NCBI RefSeq assembly: GCF_001411495.1
Contig: NZ_CP012981.1
Coordinates: 1,426,001-1,490,000, forward strand
Direction: 5' to 3'
DNA: 64,000 bases
DNA from: Burkholderia cepacia ATCC 25416
GTDB taxonomy: Bacteria > Pseudomonadota > Gammaproteobacteria > Burkholderiales > Burkholderiaceae
The notes below the pieces were generated by a model. It saw nothing but the letters and a program-made list of their open reading frames with translations. It did no database searches and was not told the DNA's origin. A program made the translations under genes and the position numbers. Shown in pieces: positions 1-9,214 of this stretch. How positions within the stretch are numbered: the first letter of the stretch is position 1; each line of letters starts with the position of its first letter.

Positions 1-1
1 T

Positions 2-1894
2 ACGCACCGCTCGCAGCTGTCGTCGTGCTACCTGACGACGGTCGCGGACGATCTCGACGGCATCTATGAAGCGCTGAAGGAAAACGCACTGCTGTCGAAG
101 TTCGCCGGCGGCCTCGGCAACGACTGGACGCGCGTGCGTGCACTCGGCTCGCATATCAAGGGCACGAACGGCAAGTCGCAAGGCGTGGTCCCGTTCCTGA
201 AGGTCGTGAACGACACGGCCGTTGCGGTGAACCAGGGCGGCAAGCGCAAGGGCGCGGTCTGCGCGTACCTCGAATCGTGGCACCTCGACATCGAGGAATT
301 CCTCGAGCTGCGCAAGAACACCGGCGACGACCGCCGCCGTACGCACGACATGAACACGGCGAACTGGATTCCCGACCTGTTCATGAAGCGCGTGATGGAA
401 GGCGCCGACTGGACGCTGTTCTCGCCGTCGACCTGCCCGGACCTGCACGACAAGTTCGGCGCCGATTTCGAGAAGGCTTACACGGCTTACGAAGAGAAGG
501 TCGCGCGCGGCGAGATCAAGCTGTTCAAGAAGATCCCGGCGCAGCAACTCTGGCGCAAGATGCTCGGCATGCTGTTCGAGACGGGCCACCCGTGGATCAC
601 GTTCAAGGATCCGTGCAACGTGCGCTCGCCGCAGCAGCACGTCGGCGTCGTCCACTCGTCGAACCTGTGCACGGAAATCACGCTGAACACGAGCGACACC
701 GAAATCGCGGTGTGCAACCTCGGCTCGGTGAACCTCGTCGCCCACCTGGTGAAGCAGGCCGACGGCAGCTATGCGCTCGACCACGAGAAGCTGAAGCGCA
801 CGATCAGCGTCGCGATGCGCATGCTCGACAACGTGATCGACATCAACTACTACGCGGTGCCGAAGGCGCGTAACTCGAACCTGAAGCACCGTCCGGTCGG
901 CATGGGCATCATGGGCTTCCAGGACTGCCTGCACCTGCTGCGCACGCCGTACGCGTCGGAAGCGGCGGTCGAGTTCGCCGATCGTTCGATGGAAGCGGTC
1001 TGCTACTACGCGTACTACGCGTCGACCGAGCTGGCCGAAGAGCGCGGCCGCTACTCGAGCTACCGCGGCTCGCTGTGGGATCGCGGCATCCTCCCGCAGG
1101 ACACGCTGAAGCTGCTGACGGAAGCGCGCGGCGGCTACGTCGAGGTCGACACGTCGGAGTCGCTCGACTGGACGTCGCTGCGTTCGCGGATCGCCGCACA
1201 CGGCATGCGCAACTCGAACTGCGTCGCGATCGCGCCGACGGCGACGATCTCGAACATCATCGGCGTGTCGGCCTGTATCGAGCCGACCTTCCAGAACCTG
1301 TACGTGAAGTCGAACCTGTCGGGCGAATTCACGGTGGTCAACGAGTACCTCGTCCGCGACCTGAAGGAACGCGGCCTGTGGGACGAAGTGATGGTCGCCG
1401 ACCTGAAGTACTTCGACGGCATGCTGTCGCGCATCGACCGCATCCCGGCCGACCTGCGCGCGATCTACGCGACCGCGTTCGAAGTCGACCCGACGTGGCT
1501 GGTCGAAGCGGCATCGCGTCGCCAGAAGTGGATCGACCAGGCGCAGTCGCTGAACATCTACATGGGCGGCGCGTCGGGCAAGAAGCTCGACGAGGTCTAC
1601 AAGCTCGCATGGTTGCGCGGCCTGAAGACGACCTACTACCTCCGCACGATGGCGGCGACGCACGTCGAGAAATCGACGGTCGCGCACGGCGCACTGAACG
1701 CAGTGCCGACGAGCGGCGGCTCGAGCAGCGGCGGCGCGCAAGGCGCAGCGGGCGGCTTTGGTGCGGCGGGCGGCGATGCGTCGTCGGGCGCGGTCAACGC
1801 AGCGCCGGCGCTCGCGCCGGTCGAGGCGGATGGTCCGGTGTGCACGATGCGTCCGGGCGATCCTGGCTTCGACGAATGCGAAGCGTGCCAGTAA
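2..1894 (+). CDS. nrdA: Ribonucleoside-diphosphate reductase, large (alpha) subunit, 5' partial
   Basis: This is the catalytic subunit of class I ribonucleotide reductase, which reduces ribonucleoside diphosphates to deoxyribonucleotides with NrdB. The reading frame is open from the window edge, so the N-terminal ATP-cone region is missing. The redox cysteine of the SSCYL motif lies near base 26, the thiyl-radical cysteine of NLCTEI at 668-670 and its partner in VCNLGSVNL at 713-715. The C-terminal tail carries the CEAC cysteine pair that passes electrons from thioredoxin. A Gly/Ser/Ala-rich linker (about 1720-1810) precedes this tail. nrdB follows after an unusually long gap of 365 bases. 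Confidence 0.97.
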   Translation, partial: THRSQLSSCYLTTVADDLDGIYEALKENALLSKFAGGLGNDWTRVRALGSHIKGTNGKSQGVVPFLKVVNDTAVAVNQGGKRKGAVCAYLESWHLDIEEFLELRKNTGDDRRRTHDMNTANWIPDLFMKRVMEGADWTLFSPSTCPDLHDKFGADFEKAYTAYEEKVARGEIKLFKKIPAQQLWRKMLGMLFETGHPWITFKDPCNVRSPQQHVGVVHSSNLCTEITLNTSDTEIAVCNLGSVNLVAHLVKQADGSYALDHEKLKRTISVAMRMLDNVIDINYYAVPKARNSNLKHRPVGMGIMGFQDCLHLLRTPYASEAAVEFADRSMEAVCYYAYYASTELAEERGRYSSYRGSLWDRGILPQDTLKLLTEARGGYVEVDTSESLDWTSLRSRIAAHGMRNSNCVAIAPTATISNIIGVSACIEPTFQNLYVKSNLSGEFTVVNEYLVRDLKERGLWDEVMVADLKYFDGMLSRIDRIPADLRAIYATAFEVDPTWLVEAASRRQKWIDQAQSLNIYMGGASGKKLDEVYKLAWLRGLKTTYYLRTMAATHVEKSTVAHGALNAVPTSGGSSSGGAQGAAGGFGAAGGDASSGAVNAAPALAPVEADGPVCTMRPGDPGFDECEACQ

Positions 1895-2259
1895 CGCAGT
1901 GCGCCTGACCTGAGAAGCAGGCAAGGGCGGCGCACACGACGACCGATCGAGGTTGAAGTGTGCGCCGCTCTCAACTAAAAAAATGATAAGGAATCTGTAA
2001 CGCGGCACCTGCGTTGCAGGCAGTGACAAGCGATCGAAACATCCCCGACGACGTCGTGTTTCGATCAGCGTTCGATGCGTCGAGCGCACCTCGCGATACA
2101 CGCGCGACTCACATCGCGCGCTGCATGAATGACGATGCGTTGCTCAAAGTGTTGTATCGAGGTCGCAACGCGAATCGAAAAAAGGATTTTTCGTGAGCGA
2201 ACCCTTTTATCGCTCAGGAAAAGATGGTACAAACCGTTCTAAATTGATGGTGAGAATTT
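1895..2259 (+). other. nrdA-nrdB intergenic region with a long hairpin
   Basis: This 365-base spacer holds no convincing gene. It contains a perfect 10-bp inverted repeat, gatcgaaaca (2032-2041) and tgtttcgatc (2057-2066). An inner 4-bp stem (cgac 2046-2049, gtcg 2053-2056) would give one 14-bp hairpin with a one-sided bulge. A second smaller stem, gagcga/tcgctc, lies near 2196-2217 just before nrdB. A 60-codon frame at 2014-2196 would need a TTG start without a clear ribosome site, so I do not call it. I saw no match to the NrdR box. The hairpin could be a processing site, an attenuator or a weak terminator; no T-tract follows it. Confidence 0.5.
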
Positions 2260-3471
2260 ATGCTCAACTGGGATGACGAGAAGACTGCCGTAACCCCCGC
2301 GAGCGGAGCGCAGCAAAACGCAATGCGCACCTCCGCCGGGATGGCTGTCGGAATGCAGGCTGCAACGCCTGCCGCCCATCAGGTCCGTGACATTTTCGAA
2401 GGCGATCTTGCGGTGCCGCCGCAAGCATCGGCTGTTCCCGCCGGCGGTTCGGAAGCGCGGGTCAATGTCGCCGACAAGCGCATCATCAACGGCCAGACTG
2501 ACGTGAATCAGCTGGTGCCGTTCAAGTACAAGTGGGCGTGGGAAAAGTATCTGGCGGGTTGCGCGAACCACTGGATGCCGCAGGAAATCAACATGTCCCG
2601 CGACATCGCACTGTGGAAGGACCCGAACGGTCTGACCGAGGACGAGCGCCGCATCGTGAAGCGCAACCTCGGCTTCTTCGTGACGGCCGATTCGCTCGCG
2701 GCGAACAACATCGTGCTCGGCACGTACCGCCACATCACGGCGCCCGAGTGCCGGCAGTTCCTGCTGCGCCAGGCGTTCGAGGAAGCGATCCACACGCACG
2801 CGTACCAATACATTGTCGAATCGCTCGGTCTCGACGAAGGCGAGATCTTCAACGCGTACCACGAGGTCACGTCGATCCGCGCGAAGGACGAATTCCTGAT
2901 CCCGTTCATCCACACGCTGACGGATCCGGCCTTCAAGACCGGCACGCTCGAAGCGGACCAGAAGCTGCTGAAGTCGCTGATCGTGTTCGCCTGCATCATG
3001 GAAGGCCTGTTCTTCTATGTCGGGTTCACGCAGATCCTTGCGCTCGGCCGCCAGAACAAGATGACGGGTGCTGCAGAGCAATATCAGTACATCCTGCGCG
3101 ACGAGTCGATGCACTGCAATTTCGGCATCGACCTGATCAACCAGATCAAGCTCGAGAACCCGCATCTCTGGACCGCGGAATTCCGCGCCGAGATCCGCGA
3201 GCTGTTCAAGCAGGCTGTCGAACTCGAATACCGCTACGCCGAAGACACGATGCCGCGCGGCGTGCTGGGTTTGAACGCGTCGATGTTCAAGAGCTACCTG
3301 CGCTTCATCAGCAACCGCCGTTGCCAGCAGATCGGCCTCGATCCGCTGTACCCGAACGAGGAAAACCCGTTCCCGTGGATGAGCGAGATGATCGACCTGA
3401 AGAAGGAACGCAACTTCTTCGAGACGCGTGTGATCGAGTATCAGACGGGCGGTGCGCTGTCCTGGGAATAA
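2260..3471 (+). CDS. nrdB: Ribonucleoside-diphosphate reductase, small (beta) subunit
   Basis: The small subunit of class I ribonucleotide reductase houses the di-metal site and the stable tyrosyl radical that activates NrdA. The 403-residue protein has the ligand motif EEAIHTHAY, in which Glu175 and His178 would bind metal and Tyr182 aligns with the radical tyrosine of the class Ia enzyme. The second ligand motif, DESMHCNFG, lies near residue 285. An N-terminal extension of about 80 residues before the conserved core is low in similarity to the core family. The ATG start is preceded by only a weak purine-rich site (gatggtgag). Class Ia is the likely assignment, since the radical tyrosine is present. 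Confidence 0.96.
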   Translation: MLNWDDEKTAVTPASGAQQNAMRTSAGMAVGMQAATPAAHQVRDIFEGDLAVPPQASAVPAGGSEARVNVADKRIINGQTDVNQLVPFKYKWAWEKYLAGCANHWMPQEINMSRDIALWKDPNGLTEDERRIVKRNLGFFVTADSLAANNIVLGTYRHITAPECRQFLLRQAFEEAIHTHAYQYIVESLGLDEGEIFNAYHEVTSIRAKDEFLIPFIHTLTDPAFKTGTLEADQKLLKSLIVFACIMEGLFFYVGFTQILALGRQNKMTGAAEQYQYILRDESMHCNFGIDLINQIKLENPHLWTAEFRAEIRELFKQAVELEYRYAEDTMPRGVLGLNASMFKSYLRFISNRRCQQIGLDPLYPNEENPFPWMSEMIDLKKERNFFETRVIEYQTGGALSWE

Positions 3472-3909
3472 CCCGCAGCAGCGAACCCGTCACATGATGT
3501 GAGCAGCCGGTGGCCTCTCGGCCCCGGCCCAAGGTTTAGGAGCAAGAACGCCTGATGCAAAGCATGCCCGGTGCCTTAACGGCCCAACGACACGACAGGC
3601 ACTTTGCGAACCCTTCAGTGGGATGGGCAAACTTCCCTCCGGAAAAAGCGGACGGCCGTGTGGCGGTCCGCTTGATCAAGCGATTAGGGGTAGCGGCGCG
3701 AGGTGCGCCGGCTACCGACTTGATTTGGCGCGCGAGGCCGGGTGGTCACGCGCGCCATACCGTATTCATTAGCGTAAGCGCGTGGTATCCGCGTACGCCG
3801 ATGAATAGCCCGCTTCGAAGCGCACGTCCTGAACAGCGTCCGCGGGAAGCGGGTTTTGACGAAGGGTGTAGTTTGAACTGACTCTCATCTGAACCTGAAG
3901 GAGAACAAC
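3472..3909 (+). other. Densely structured spacer between nrdB and the H1-like gene
   Basis: No gene is supported in these 438 bases, but strong inverted repeats follow one another. They are aagcggac/gtccgctt (3646-3653 with 3666-3673), a two-part stem ggtagc-ggcgc/gcgcc-gctacc (3689-3716), tggcgcgcg/cgcgcgcca (3726-3734 with 3749-3757), and cccgctt/aagcggg near 3810-3854 followed by tttt. The first hairpin is flanked by aaaaa on its left, so on the minus strand it would resemble a terminator. The region may be a structured 5' leader of the H1-like gene or a separate RNA. A 108-codon frame (3555-3881) has no family resemblance and is not called. A good site (gaaggaga) precedes the next gene. 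Confidence 0.4.
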
Positions 3910-4578
3910 ATGGCTACCGCCAAGAAGAAACCGGCTGCTAAGAAAGTTGCTGCCAAGAAGACCGTTGCGAAGAAGGCTGCTGCTCCGGCGAAGAAGGCTG
4001 CTGCAGTGAAGAAGGTTGCTGCGAAGAAGGTCGCGGTGAAGAAGGTTGCCGCGAAGAAGGCAGCACCGGCGAAGAAGGCCGCAGCGAAGAAGGTTGCAGC
4101 CAAGAAGGTCGCGGTGAAGAAGGTTGCTGCGAAGAAGGCAGCACCGGCGAAGAAGGCCGCAGCGAAGAAGGTTGCAGCCAAGAAAGTCGCAGTGAAGAAG
4201 GTTGCTGCGAAGAAGGCCGCACCGGCGAAGAAGGCTGCTGCGAAGAAGGCCGCACCGGCGAAGAAGGCTGCTGCGAAGAAGGCCGCGCCTGCTAAGAAGG
4301 CTGCTGCCAAGAAGGCCGCGCCTGCGAAGAAGGCTGCCGCGAAGAAGGCTGCGCCTGCTGCGAAGAAGGCTGCCGCTGCTCCTGCGAAGAAGGCCGCTGC
4401 TCCGGCGAAGAAGGCTGCTGCACCGGCCAAGAAGGCTGCAGCTCCGAAGAAGGCCGTCGTGAAGAAGGCTGCGCCGGCAACGACCGCGTCGACAGCATCG
4501 GTTGCGCCGGCATCGGGCGTGAAGACCGCGCTCAACCCGGCAGCGGCATGGCCGTTCCCGACCGGCAGCCGTCCGTAA
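3910..4578 (+). CDS. Histone H1-like lysine/alanine-repeat DNA-binding protein
   Basis: The 222-residue protein is almost entirely Lys, Ala, Pro and Val and resembles the C-terminal tail of eukaryotic histone H1, as in bacterial HctB/AlgP-type proteins. Such proteins bind DNA without sequence specificity and influence nucleoid compaction. Two repeat orders are visible: about three copies of a 26-residue unit (VAAKKVAVKKVAAKKAAPAKKAAAKK type, roughly residues 35-112), then several copies of an 11-residue AAPAKKAAAKK unit. The last 35 residues are non-repetitive. The start is well supported by gaaggag eight bases upstream, and a strong terminator follows. A specific function beyond DNA binding is inferred. 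Confidence 0.85.
   Translation: MATAKKKPAAKKVAAKKTVAKKAAAPAKKAAAVKKVAAKKVAVKKVAAKKAAPAKKAAAKKVAAKKVAVKKVAAKKAAPAKKAAAKKVAAKKVAVKKVAAKKAAPAKKAAAKKAAPAKKAAAKKAAPAKKAAAKKAAPAKKAAAKKAAPAAKKAAAAPAKKAAAPAKKAAAPAKKAAAPKKAVVKKAAPATTASTASVAPASGVKTALNPAAAWPFPTGSRP
4015..4360 (+). repeat. In-frame tandem repeats (78-bp and 33-bp units) in the H1-like gene
   Basis: The coding DNA holds near-identical 78-bp units, about three copies between 4015 and 4240, followed by 33-bp units to about 4360. Copies differ by few synonymous changes, for example gccaagaag versus gcgaagaag. Both unit lengths are multiples of three, so gain or loss of a unit keeps the frame and only changes protein length. Confidence 0.8.
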
Positions 4579-4646
4579 TCGAGGCTGACCCGTACCACCC
4601 GGACACTCACATGGTGTCCGTGGGTTGAGTAGCGCTACTCAATCAG

Positions 4647-4680
4647 TCCCGCCATCTGGCTCAGGTGGCGGGATTTTTTT
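4647..4680 (+). terminator. Rho-independent terminator of the H1-like gene
   Basis: The stem tcccgcca (4647-4654) pairs with tggcggga (4666-4673), with a further small stem in the loop. Seven T residues follow directly (4674-4680). It lies about 70 bases after the H1-like stop codon. Confidence 0.92.
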
Positions 4681-4752
4681 CGTCCGTGTTGTCGATGTGC
4701 CTGGGAGCCTGTATGCCGGCTGCCCGTATGCGGGCCGCGGCGAGTACGGACG

Positions 4753-4786
4753 AAAAAAAACGCATGTGCAGCTTCGCACATGCGTT
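4753..4786 (-). terminator. Rho-independent terminator of the SlyB-like gene
   Basis: An 11-bp perfect stem, aacgcatgtgc (4759-4769) with gcacatgcgtt (4776-4786), encloses a six-base loop. On the minus strand it is followed by eight T residues (complement of 4753-4760). It faces the plus-strand terminator of the H1-like gene, so the two transcription units converge here. Confidence 0.93.
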
Positions 4787-4820
4787 CGACCGCGGCTTGC
4801 GCCGCGAGCTGAGGTACCTG

Positions 4821-5294
4821 TTAGTGCGTGACGCGCGTGACGCCGCCGCTCGACAGCAGTCGCACCCGTTCGCCGGCGCGGAACGCTTCGCCGCTTGCTG
4901 CCTGCGTGATCGAGCGCAGATCGCCGTTGTCGAGGCGCACGGTGATTTCGACACCGTTCGCCGTGCTGAGGTTTTCGCCGACCGCGTTGCCCGCGACCGC
5001 ACCGACGAGACCGCCCGCGATCGCGGTCAGGATCGATCCCTTGCCGCCGCCGATCGCGCTGCCTGCCACCGCACCGAGTGCGCCGCCGCCGAGCGTGCCG
5101 ATCGCACTGCCGCCGCCGTCGGACTGGATGCGCACTGCACGGACGCTTTCGACCGTGCCCATGCGAACCGTCTGTTCGCGCTGCGCCTGGCCGACGCTAT
5201 AGACATCCGCCGAGCCCGGCGCGGTGAAGCAACCGGTGAGCGTCAGCGAGGCCGTCAGCATGGCCGCGAGCGTGAGGGTCTTTTTCGTCAACAT
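4821..5294 (-). CDS. SlyB-like outer-membrane lipoprotein (glycine zipper 2TM)
   Basis: This 157-residue protein begins with a lipoprotein signal peptide ending in the lipobox LTGC, so Cys22 should be lipidated. The central region (about residues 62-105) is a run of small residues, GGGALGAVAGSAIGGG and GGLVGAVAGNAVGE, typical of the glycine-zipper 2TM domain of SlyB/PcpY-type lipoproteins. These anchor in the outer membrane and support envelope integrity. The C-terminal part is a short beta-rich domain. The start is backed by gggagag upstream of ATG on the minus strand. It is a single-gene unit closed by a strong terminator. The family is clear; the exact role is inferred. Confidence 0.85.
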   Translation of the reverse strand: MLTKKTLTLAAMLTASLTLTGCFTAPGSADVYSVGQAQREQTVRMGTVESVRAVRIQSDGGGSAIGTLGGGALGAVAGSAIGGGKGSILTAIAGGLVGAVAGNAVGENLSTANGVEITVRLDNGDLRSITQAASGEAFRAGERVRLLSSGGVTRVTH

Positions 5295-5313
5295 CTTTGC
5301 TCTCCCACAATAT

Positions 5314-6252
5314 TCATTTGAGACTGTAACCGAAGGCAGTCTCGAAGCGCGCGTCGATCTCGGCGCGCGTCAGTACGTAAGTCTGGGGCCCCTGGTGGGC
5401 GATCTTGATCGAGCCCATCAGGCTCGCGAGGCGGCCCGTGGTTGCCCAGTCGAGGCCATGCTCGATGCCGTACAGCAGGCCGCCCCGGAAGGCGTCGCCG
5501 CAGCCGGTCGGATCGGCGACGTGCTCGGCCGGTACGACCGGAATCTGCTCCGCACCCTGCTTGTGGCGGATGGTCGCGCCGTGCTCGCCACGCGTAATGA
5601 CGAGGGCGTCGACCCGGCTGGCGATTTCATCTTCGGACCATCCCGTCTTGTCGCTCACCAGCTTGGCCTCGTAGTCGTTGACCGCTACATAGGTCGCAAG
5701 TTCAATGCTGCGGCGCAGCGTCGCACTGTCGAACAGCGGCAGGCCCTGGCCCGGATCGAACACGAACGGCACACCGGCCTTGGCGAGCTCTTCCACGTGC
5801 TGCACCATCCCGTCGAAGCCGTCAGGGCCGACGATCGCGAGCGTGATGTCCGGCGCGTCGCCCGCGTGGTTCAGGTGCGACTGCATCATCGCGCCCGGGT
5901 GGAACGCCGCGATCTGGTTGTTGTCGAGATCGGTCGTGATCATCGCCTGCGCCGTATAGGTATCGGGCAGCACGCGAACGTGGTCGCGGCGCAGGCCGAG
6001 CTGGTCGAGCCGGTCGAGATACGGCTGCGCGTCGAGCGCGCCCACCGTTCCCATCATGCGTGCATCGCCGCCGAGCAGGTGCAGCGCGTACGCGATGTTG
6101 CCCGCGCAGCCGCCGAATTCGCGGCGCATCGTCGGCACCAGGAAGCTCAGGTTGATGAGGTGCACCTGGTCGGGCAGGATGTGCTCGCGGAACCGCCCTT
6201 CGAAGGTCATGATGGAGTCGTAGGCGATCGAGCCGCAAATCAACGTAGCCAA
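5314..6252 (-). CDS. PfkB-family carbohydrate/nucleoside kinase
   Basis: The 312-residue protein belongs to the ribokinase/PfkB family, which phosphorylates sugars or nucleosides with ATP. The N-terminal substrate-binding motif FGGCAGNIAYAL (about residues 46-57) and the C-terminal signature DPTGCGDAFRGG (about residues 244-255), which contains the catalytic Asp and the anion hole, are both present. The sequence resembles the adenosine-kinase-like branch found in beta-proteobacteria, but the substrate cannot be settled from sequence. The start is TTG (MATLICGS), with aggaa about ten bases upstream on the minus strand; no ATG fits the conserved N-terminus. The SlyB-like gene follows on the same strand. 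Confidence 0.88.
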   Translation of the reverse strand: MATLICGSIAYDSIMTFEGRFREHILPDQVHLINLSFLVPTMRREFGGCAGNIAYALHLLGGDARMMGTVGALDAQPYLDRLDQLGLRRDHVRVLPDTYTAQAMITTDLDNNQIAAFHPGAMMQSHLNHAGDAPDITLAIVGPDGFDGMVQHVEELAKAGVPFVFDPGQGLPLFDSATLRRSIELATYVAVNDYEAKLVSDKTGWSEDEIASRVDALVITRGEHGATIRHKQGAEQIPVVPAEHVADPTGCGDAFRGGLLYGIEHGLDWATTGRLASLMGSIKIAHQGPQTYVLTRAEIDARFETAFGYSLK

Positions 6253-6337
6253 GGTGTGCGTTCCTGTAGAAATGAGGGACCCTGCGCGACAACGCCGCGC
6301 GAAAGGCGCGGCGCGGCAGGGGAAAGCGGAAGAAAGC

Positions 6338-6841
6338 TTACTTCAGTGCGGCGAGCGCTGCATCGTAGTTCGGCTCGTCCTTGATTTCGCTGACGAGTTC
6401 CGAGTGGATCACCTTGTCCTGCGCGTCGAGCACGACGACCGCACGGGCGGTCAGGCCGTTCAGCGGGCCGCTCGTCACGTCGACGCCGTACGCGTTCGCG
6501 AATGCGCGGCCGGTGCGGAACGTCGAAGCCGTCACGACGTTCTCGAGGCCTTCGGTCGTGCAGAAGCGCGTCGCGGCGAACGGCAGGTCGGCCGACACGA
6601 CGACGACAACCGTGTTGTCGAGCGACGATGCGGCTTCGTTGAACTTGCGGGTCGACGTCGCGCAGGTCGGCGTGTCGAGGCTCGGTACGATGTTCAGCAC
6701 CTTGCGCTTGCCGGCGAAGCTGGCGAGCGACAGGTCGGCGAGATCCTTGCCGACCAGCTTGAAATCGGCGCCTTGCGCGCCGACGGCCGGGAACGTGCCG
6801 GCGAGATCGATCGGGTTGCCACCCAGCGTAACTTTGCTCAT
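6338..6841 (-). CDS. tpx: Thiol peroxidase
   Basis: Tpx is an atypical two-cysteine peroxiredoxin that reduces hydrogen peroxide and alkyl peroxides using thioredoxin. The 167-residue length is normal. The peroxidatic cysteine sits in [14 protein letters not shown] (about residue 60, Tpx context TPTC) and the resolving cysteine in [10 protein letters not shown] (about residue 94). The start of Tpx proteins, [15 protein letters not shown], is conserved directly after the ATG. It lies between the zinc-ribbon gene and the PfkB kinase on the same strand; spacing of about 70-85 bases does not prove an operon. Confidence 0.95.
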   Translation of the reverse strand: MSKVTLGGNPIDLAGTFPAVGAQGADFKLVGKDLADLSLASFAGKRKVLNIVPSLDTPTCATSTRKFNEAASSLDNTVVVVVSADLPFAATRFCTTEGLENVVTASTFRTGRAFANAYGVDVTSGPLNGLTARAVVVLDAQDKVIHSELVSEIKDEPNYDAALAALK

Positions 6842-6914
6842 GTTCGTGCTCCGAATGAGCGCGCCGCTCGGGCGCGCGGGTTGAGACGGGCGCGCATGCG
6901 CGCGCCGCGGTGCG

Positions 6915-8264
6915 TCACGGATAGAAGATCTGGACGCGGAAATTCGAGGCGGGCGTGCCGTTCGTTTCGAGGCGGACGACCATCGTCTGCGTCGTGCCGG
7001 GCGGCAACCCGGCGTCGATCGGCGTGCCCGGGCGCACGTAGTCGCGCGGCGCGAGTACGCGGCGCACGGTCACGTGGTTGGCGTCGTCCAGCAGCGTCAG
7101 TTCGAGCGACGGGTAGGCGAGCGCGACGCGGTAGCGGTTCGTCAGCGGTACCTTCAGCTCGAGCTCGCGCGGGCCGTCGAGCTGGCGCAGGTCGGTCGCG
7201 TCGAGCCGCAGGCCGTCGATCGCGCGCGGCGGCGCGACCGTGCAGCCGAGCGGCGCACAGGCCTGCCGGAACCAGCCCTGCGTGACCGGCCAGTGGATCA
7301 TCAGCGTTTCGCGTTGCCACCACGCGAGTTGCGCGACGAGCAGCACGGCCAGCACGGCGGCGACGAGGCCGCCGAAAAAGCCGCCGAGCATTCCGCGCCG
7401 CTGCGGGGCGCGCGTCTCGCGCGTGACGGCGAAGTGAGGACGATCGTCGTCGGTCAGCGCAGCGGGGAACGGTGCGGCCGGCGCGCTGGCGGCCGCGGCT
7501 GGTTTCTCTTCGTGCGGTGCCTTTGCGCCGGTACCGGTGTCGGGTTCGGATCCGGCCGCGGCGAAGGCCGGTGCCGGTGCGAATGCAAAACGCGGTTCGC
7601 GCGGTGCGCGTTCGTCGTCCGGCACGGCGAAGTGCGCGGTGCCGACGGGTTCGGCGGCATCGTGAGCGGTATCTGCGTCCGACGGACGGTGTGCGACGAA
7701 GCGTGGCTCACGCGGGTCGCGCTCGACGGGCGCGGCCGATGGTTCGGTATCCCGCGGCGTTTGCGTCTGCAGCGATTCGGCTGGTTGCGCGACGGCAGCG
7801 AAAGTGCCCAGCTCGGCCGGGGAGGGGGCGAACGGCGCGGGCGCACCCGACAAGTGAACGACGCCGGAGTCGGTGGACGGAAGGGCGAGCGGAATCAGCG
7901 GCTCGGTGCGCACGGTCTGCACGTTGTGTTGCAGCGACGGGTCGACGCCGGCGTCGAGCCACGGCGCCCACATGTCCCAGCCTTCCGGCTTGTAATCGGT
8001 GTCGGAAGATGCCCCGGCCGGCGCATCGGTAGTGAACAGCCGGGCCGGCGGGGCCGGATGGCGCGCGTTGCCTTCGTCCGGCGCGGCAGCCGGTTCGGTC
8101 AGGGCCGGCTCGGGCTGTTGCGCGTGCTCGGGAACGAGCGACTCGGATGCGTTGAAGACTTCGTGGCAATGCCCGCAGCGCACGAGCCCTTGATGCAGCG
8201 AGAGCTGTTCCTGCTGCAGCCGGAAGACGGTTTCGCAATGAGGGCAGCGCGTCGCAAGAAGCAT
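6915..8264 (-). CDS. Zinc-ribbon (MJ0042-type) and DUF3426 membrane protein
   Basis: The 449-residue protein starts with a small zinc-finger-like domain with the cysteine pairs RCPHC (residues 7-10) and RCGHC (about residues 31-34), as in the MJ0042/zinc_ribbon_5 family. A long Ala/Pro/acidic, low-complexity linker of some 240 residues follows. One transmembrane helix near residues 295-315 ([19 protein letters not shown]) precedes a C-terminal beta-rich DUF3426 domain that would lie in the periplasm. Such proteins are commonly coded next to prmA in beta-proteobacteria, as here. The function is not known. A redox- or metal-sensing link across the membrane is speculation. Confidence 0.8.
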   Translation of the reverse strand: MLLATRCPHCETVFRLQQEQLSLHQGLVRCGHCHEVFNASESLVPEHAQQPEPALTEPAAAPDEGNARHPAPPARLFTTDAPAGASSDTDYKPEGWDMWAPWLDAGVDPSLQHNVQTVRTEPLIPLALPSTDSGVVHLSGAPAPFAPSPAELGTFAAVAQPAESLQTQTPRDTEPSAAPVERDPREPRFVAHRPSDADTAHDAAEPVGTAHFAVPDDERAPREPRFAFAPAPAFAAAGSEPDTGTGAKAPHEEKPAAAASAPAAPFPAALTDDDRPHFAVTRETRAPQRRGMLGGFFGGLVAAVLAVLLVAQLAWWQRETLMIHWPVTQGWFRQACAPLGCTVAPPRAIDGLRLDATDLRQLDGPRELELKVPLTNRYRVALAYPSLELTLLDDANHVTVRRVLAPRDYVRPGTPIDAGLPPGTTQTMVVRLETNGTPASNFRVQIFYP

Positions 8265-8309
8265 GTCGAGCCGGGCGGCCTGCTGGCCAGAGTGAAGGAC
8301 AGCGCTATT

Positions 8310-9212
8310 CTAATGGCTTTCGCGCCGGGTTCCGGCGAGGCATACCCAACCTTCGTGTTCACGCCAGACCGAGATGTCGACGTAGCGCGCGTAGACGGCC
8401 GCGACTTCGTCCGCCTGGCGCGCGAGCACGCCCGACAGCGCGATGCGCCCGCCCGGCTTGACCTTCGATGCGAGCATCGACGCCATCAGCTTCAGCGGAT
8501 TCGACAGGATGTTCGCGACGACGATGTCGAATTCGCCGTCCGGGCACGCATCGGGCAGCCCGTACGTGACTTCCGCACGGTTGCGTTCGCTGTTCTGCCG
8601 TGCCGATTCGACGGCTTGCGGATCGATGTCGATGCCGATGACGGGGTTCGCCCCGCATTTCTTCGCGAGGATCGCGAGAATGCCCGAGCCGCAACCGTAG
8701 TCGAGCACCGATTGGCCGGGTTTCACCGACTGCTCGAGCCATTCCATGCACAGGCGGGTGGTCGGATGGCTGCCGGTGCCGAACGCGAGGCCCGGATCGA
8801 GTTCGAGGACGAGCGCATCGGGATCGGGCGCATCGTGCCACGACGGCACGACCCAGATCCGCTCGCCGATCGGGATCGGCTCGAACTGCGATTGCGTGAG
8901 TCGCACCCAGTCCTGTTCCTCGACTTCGCGGACGACGAACGTCGGCGTTTCAGCGATGCCGATCTCGTTGGCAGCCGCGGCGAGCAGCACGGCCGGCTCA
9001 TGCTCGGCCGCGAGCAGCGCGACCACGCGCGAGTGCTGCCACGCGGTGCGGTCGGGCACGAGGCCCGGCTCGCCGAAGAGCGGCTGTTCGTCGGGCGTGT
9101 CGGCGTCGGCGTCTTCCACGGACACCGACAGCGCGCCGAGTTCGAGCAGCGCGTCGGACAGTGCCTCCGCGTGCTCACGGGCCAGTTCGACGACGAGTTC
9201 GCGATAGCTCAT
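8310..9212 (-). CDS. prmA: Ribosomal protein L11 methyltransferase
   Basis: PrmA trimethylates ribosomal protein L11 at several lysines and the N-terminus using S-adenosylmethionine. The 300-residue protein has the expected N-terminal substrate-recognition domain and the Rossmann methyltransferase core with motif [16 protein letters not shown] (about residues 168-182), the acidic end of beta-2 in [11 protein letters not shown], and the motif NILSNPL. Its ATG lies two bases after the accC stop codon, so it is probably translated from the accBC transcript. The downstream zinc-ribbon gene is 45 bases away. Loss of prmA is usually mild in other bacteria, so the coupling to fatty-acid genes is likely historical. 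Confidence 0.96.
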   Translation of the reverse strand: MSYRELVVELAREHAEALSDALLELGALSVSVEDADADTPDEQPLFGEPGLVPDRTAWQHSRVVALLAAEHEPAVLLAAAANEIGIAETPTFVVREVEEQDWVRLTQSQFEPIPIGERIWVVPSWHDAPDPDALVLELDPGLAFGTGSHPTTRLCMEWLEQSVKPGQSVLDYGCGSGILAILAKKCGANPVIGIDIDPQAVESARQNSERNRAEVTYGLPDACPDGEFDIVVANILSNPLKLMASMLASKVKPGGRIALSGVLARQADEVAAVYARYVDISVWREHEGWVCLAGTRRESH

Positions 9213-9214
9213 GC

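Noticed and set aside
2014..2196. A 60-codon frame between nrdA and nrdB
   Set aside because: It needs a TTG start with no ribosome site and contains the hairpin arms; no similarity was recognised.
3555..3881. A 108-codon frame between nrdB and the H1-like gene
   Set aside because: The frame lies across several strong hairpins, lacks a ribosome site and looks random in composition.
3885..4610. A 241-codon open frame antisense to the H1-like gene
   Set aside because: It is the mirror of the repeat gene: Phe/Ala repeats arise from the complement of Lys/Ala codons. The sense gene has a ribosome site and terminator.
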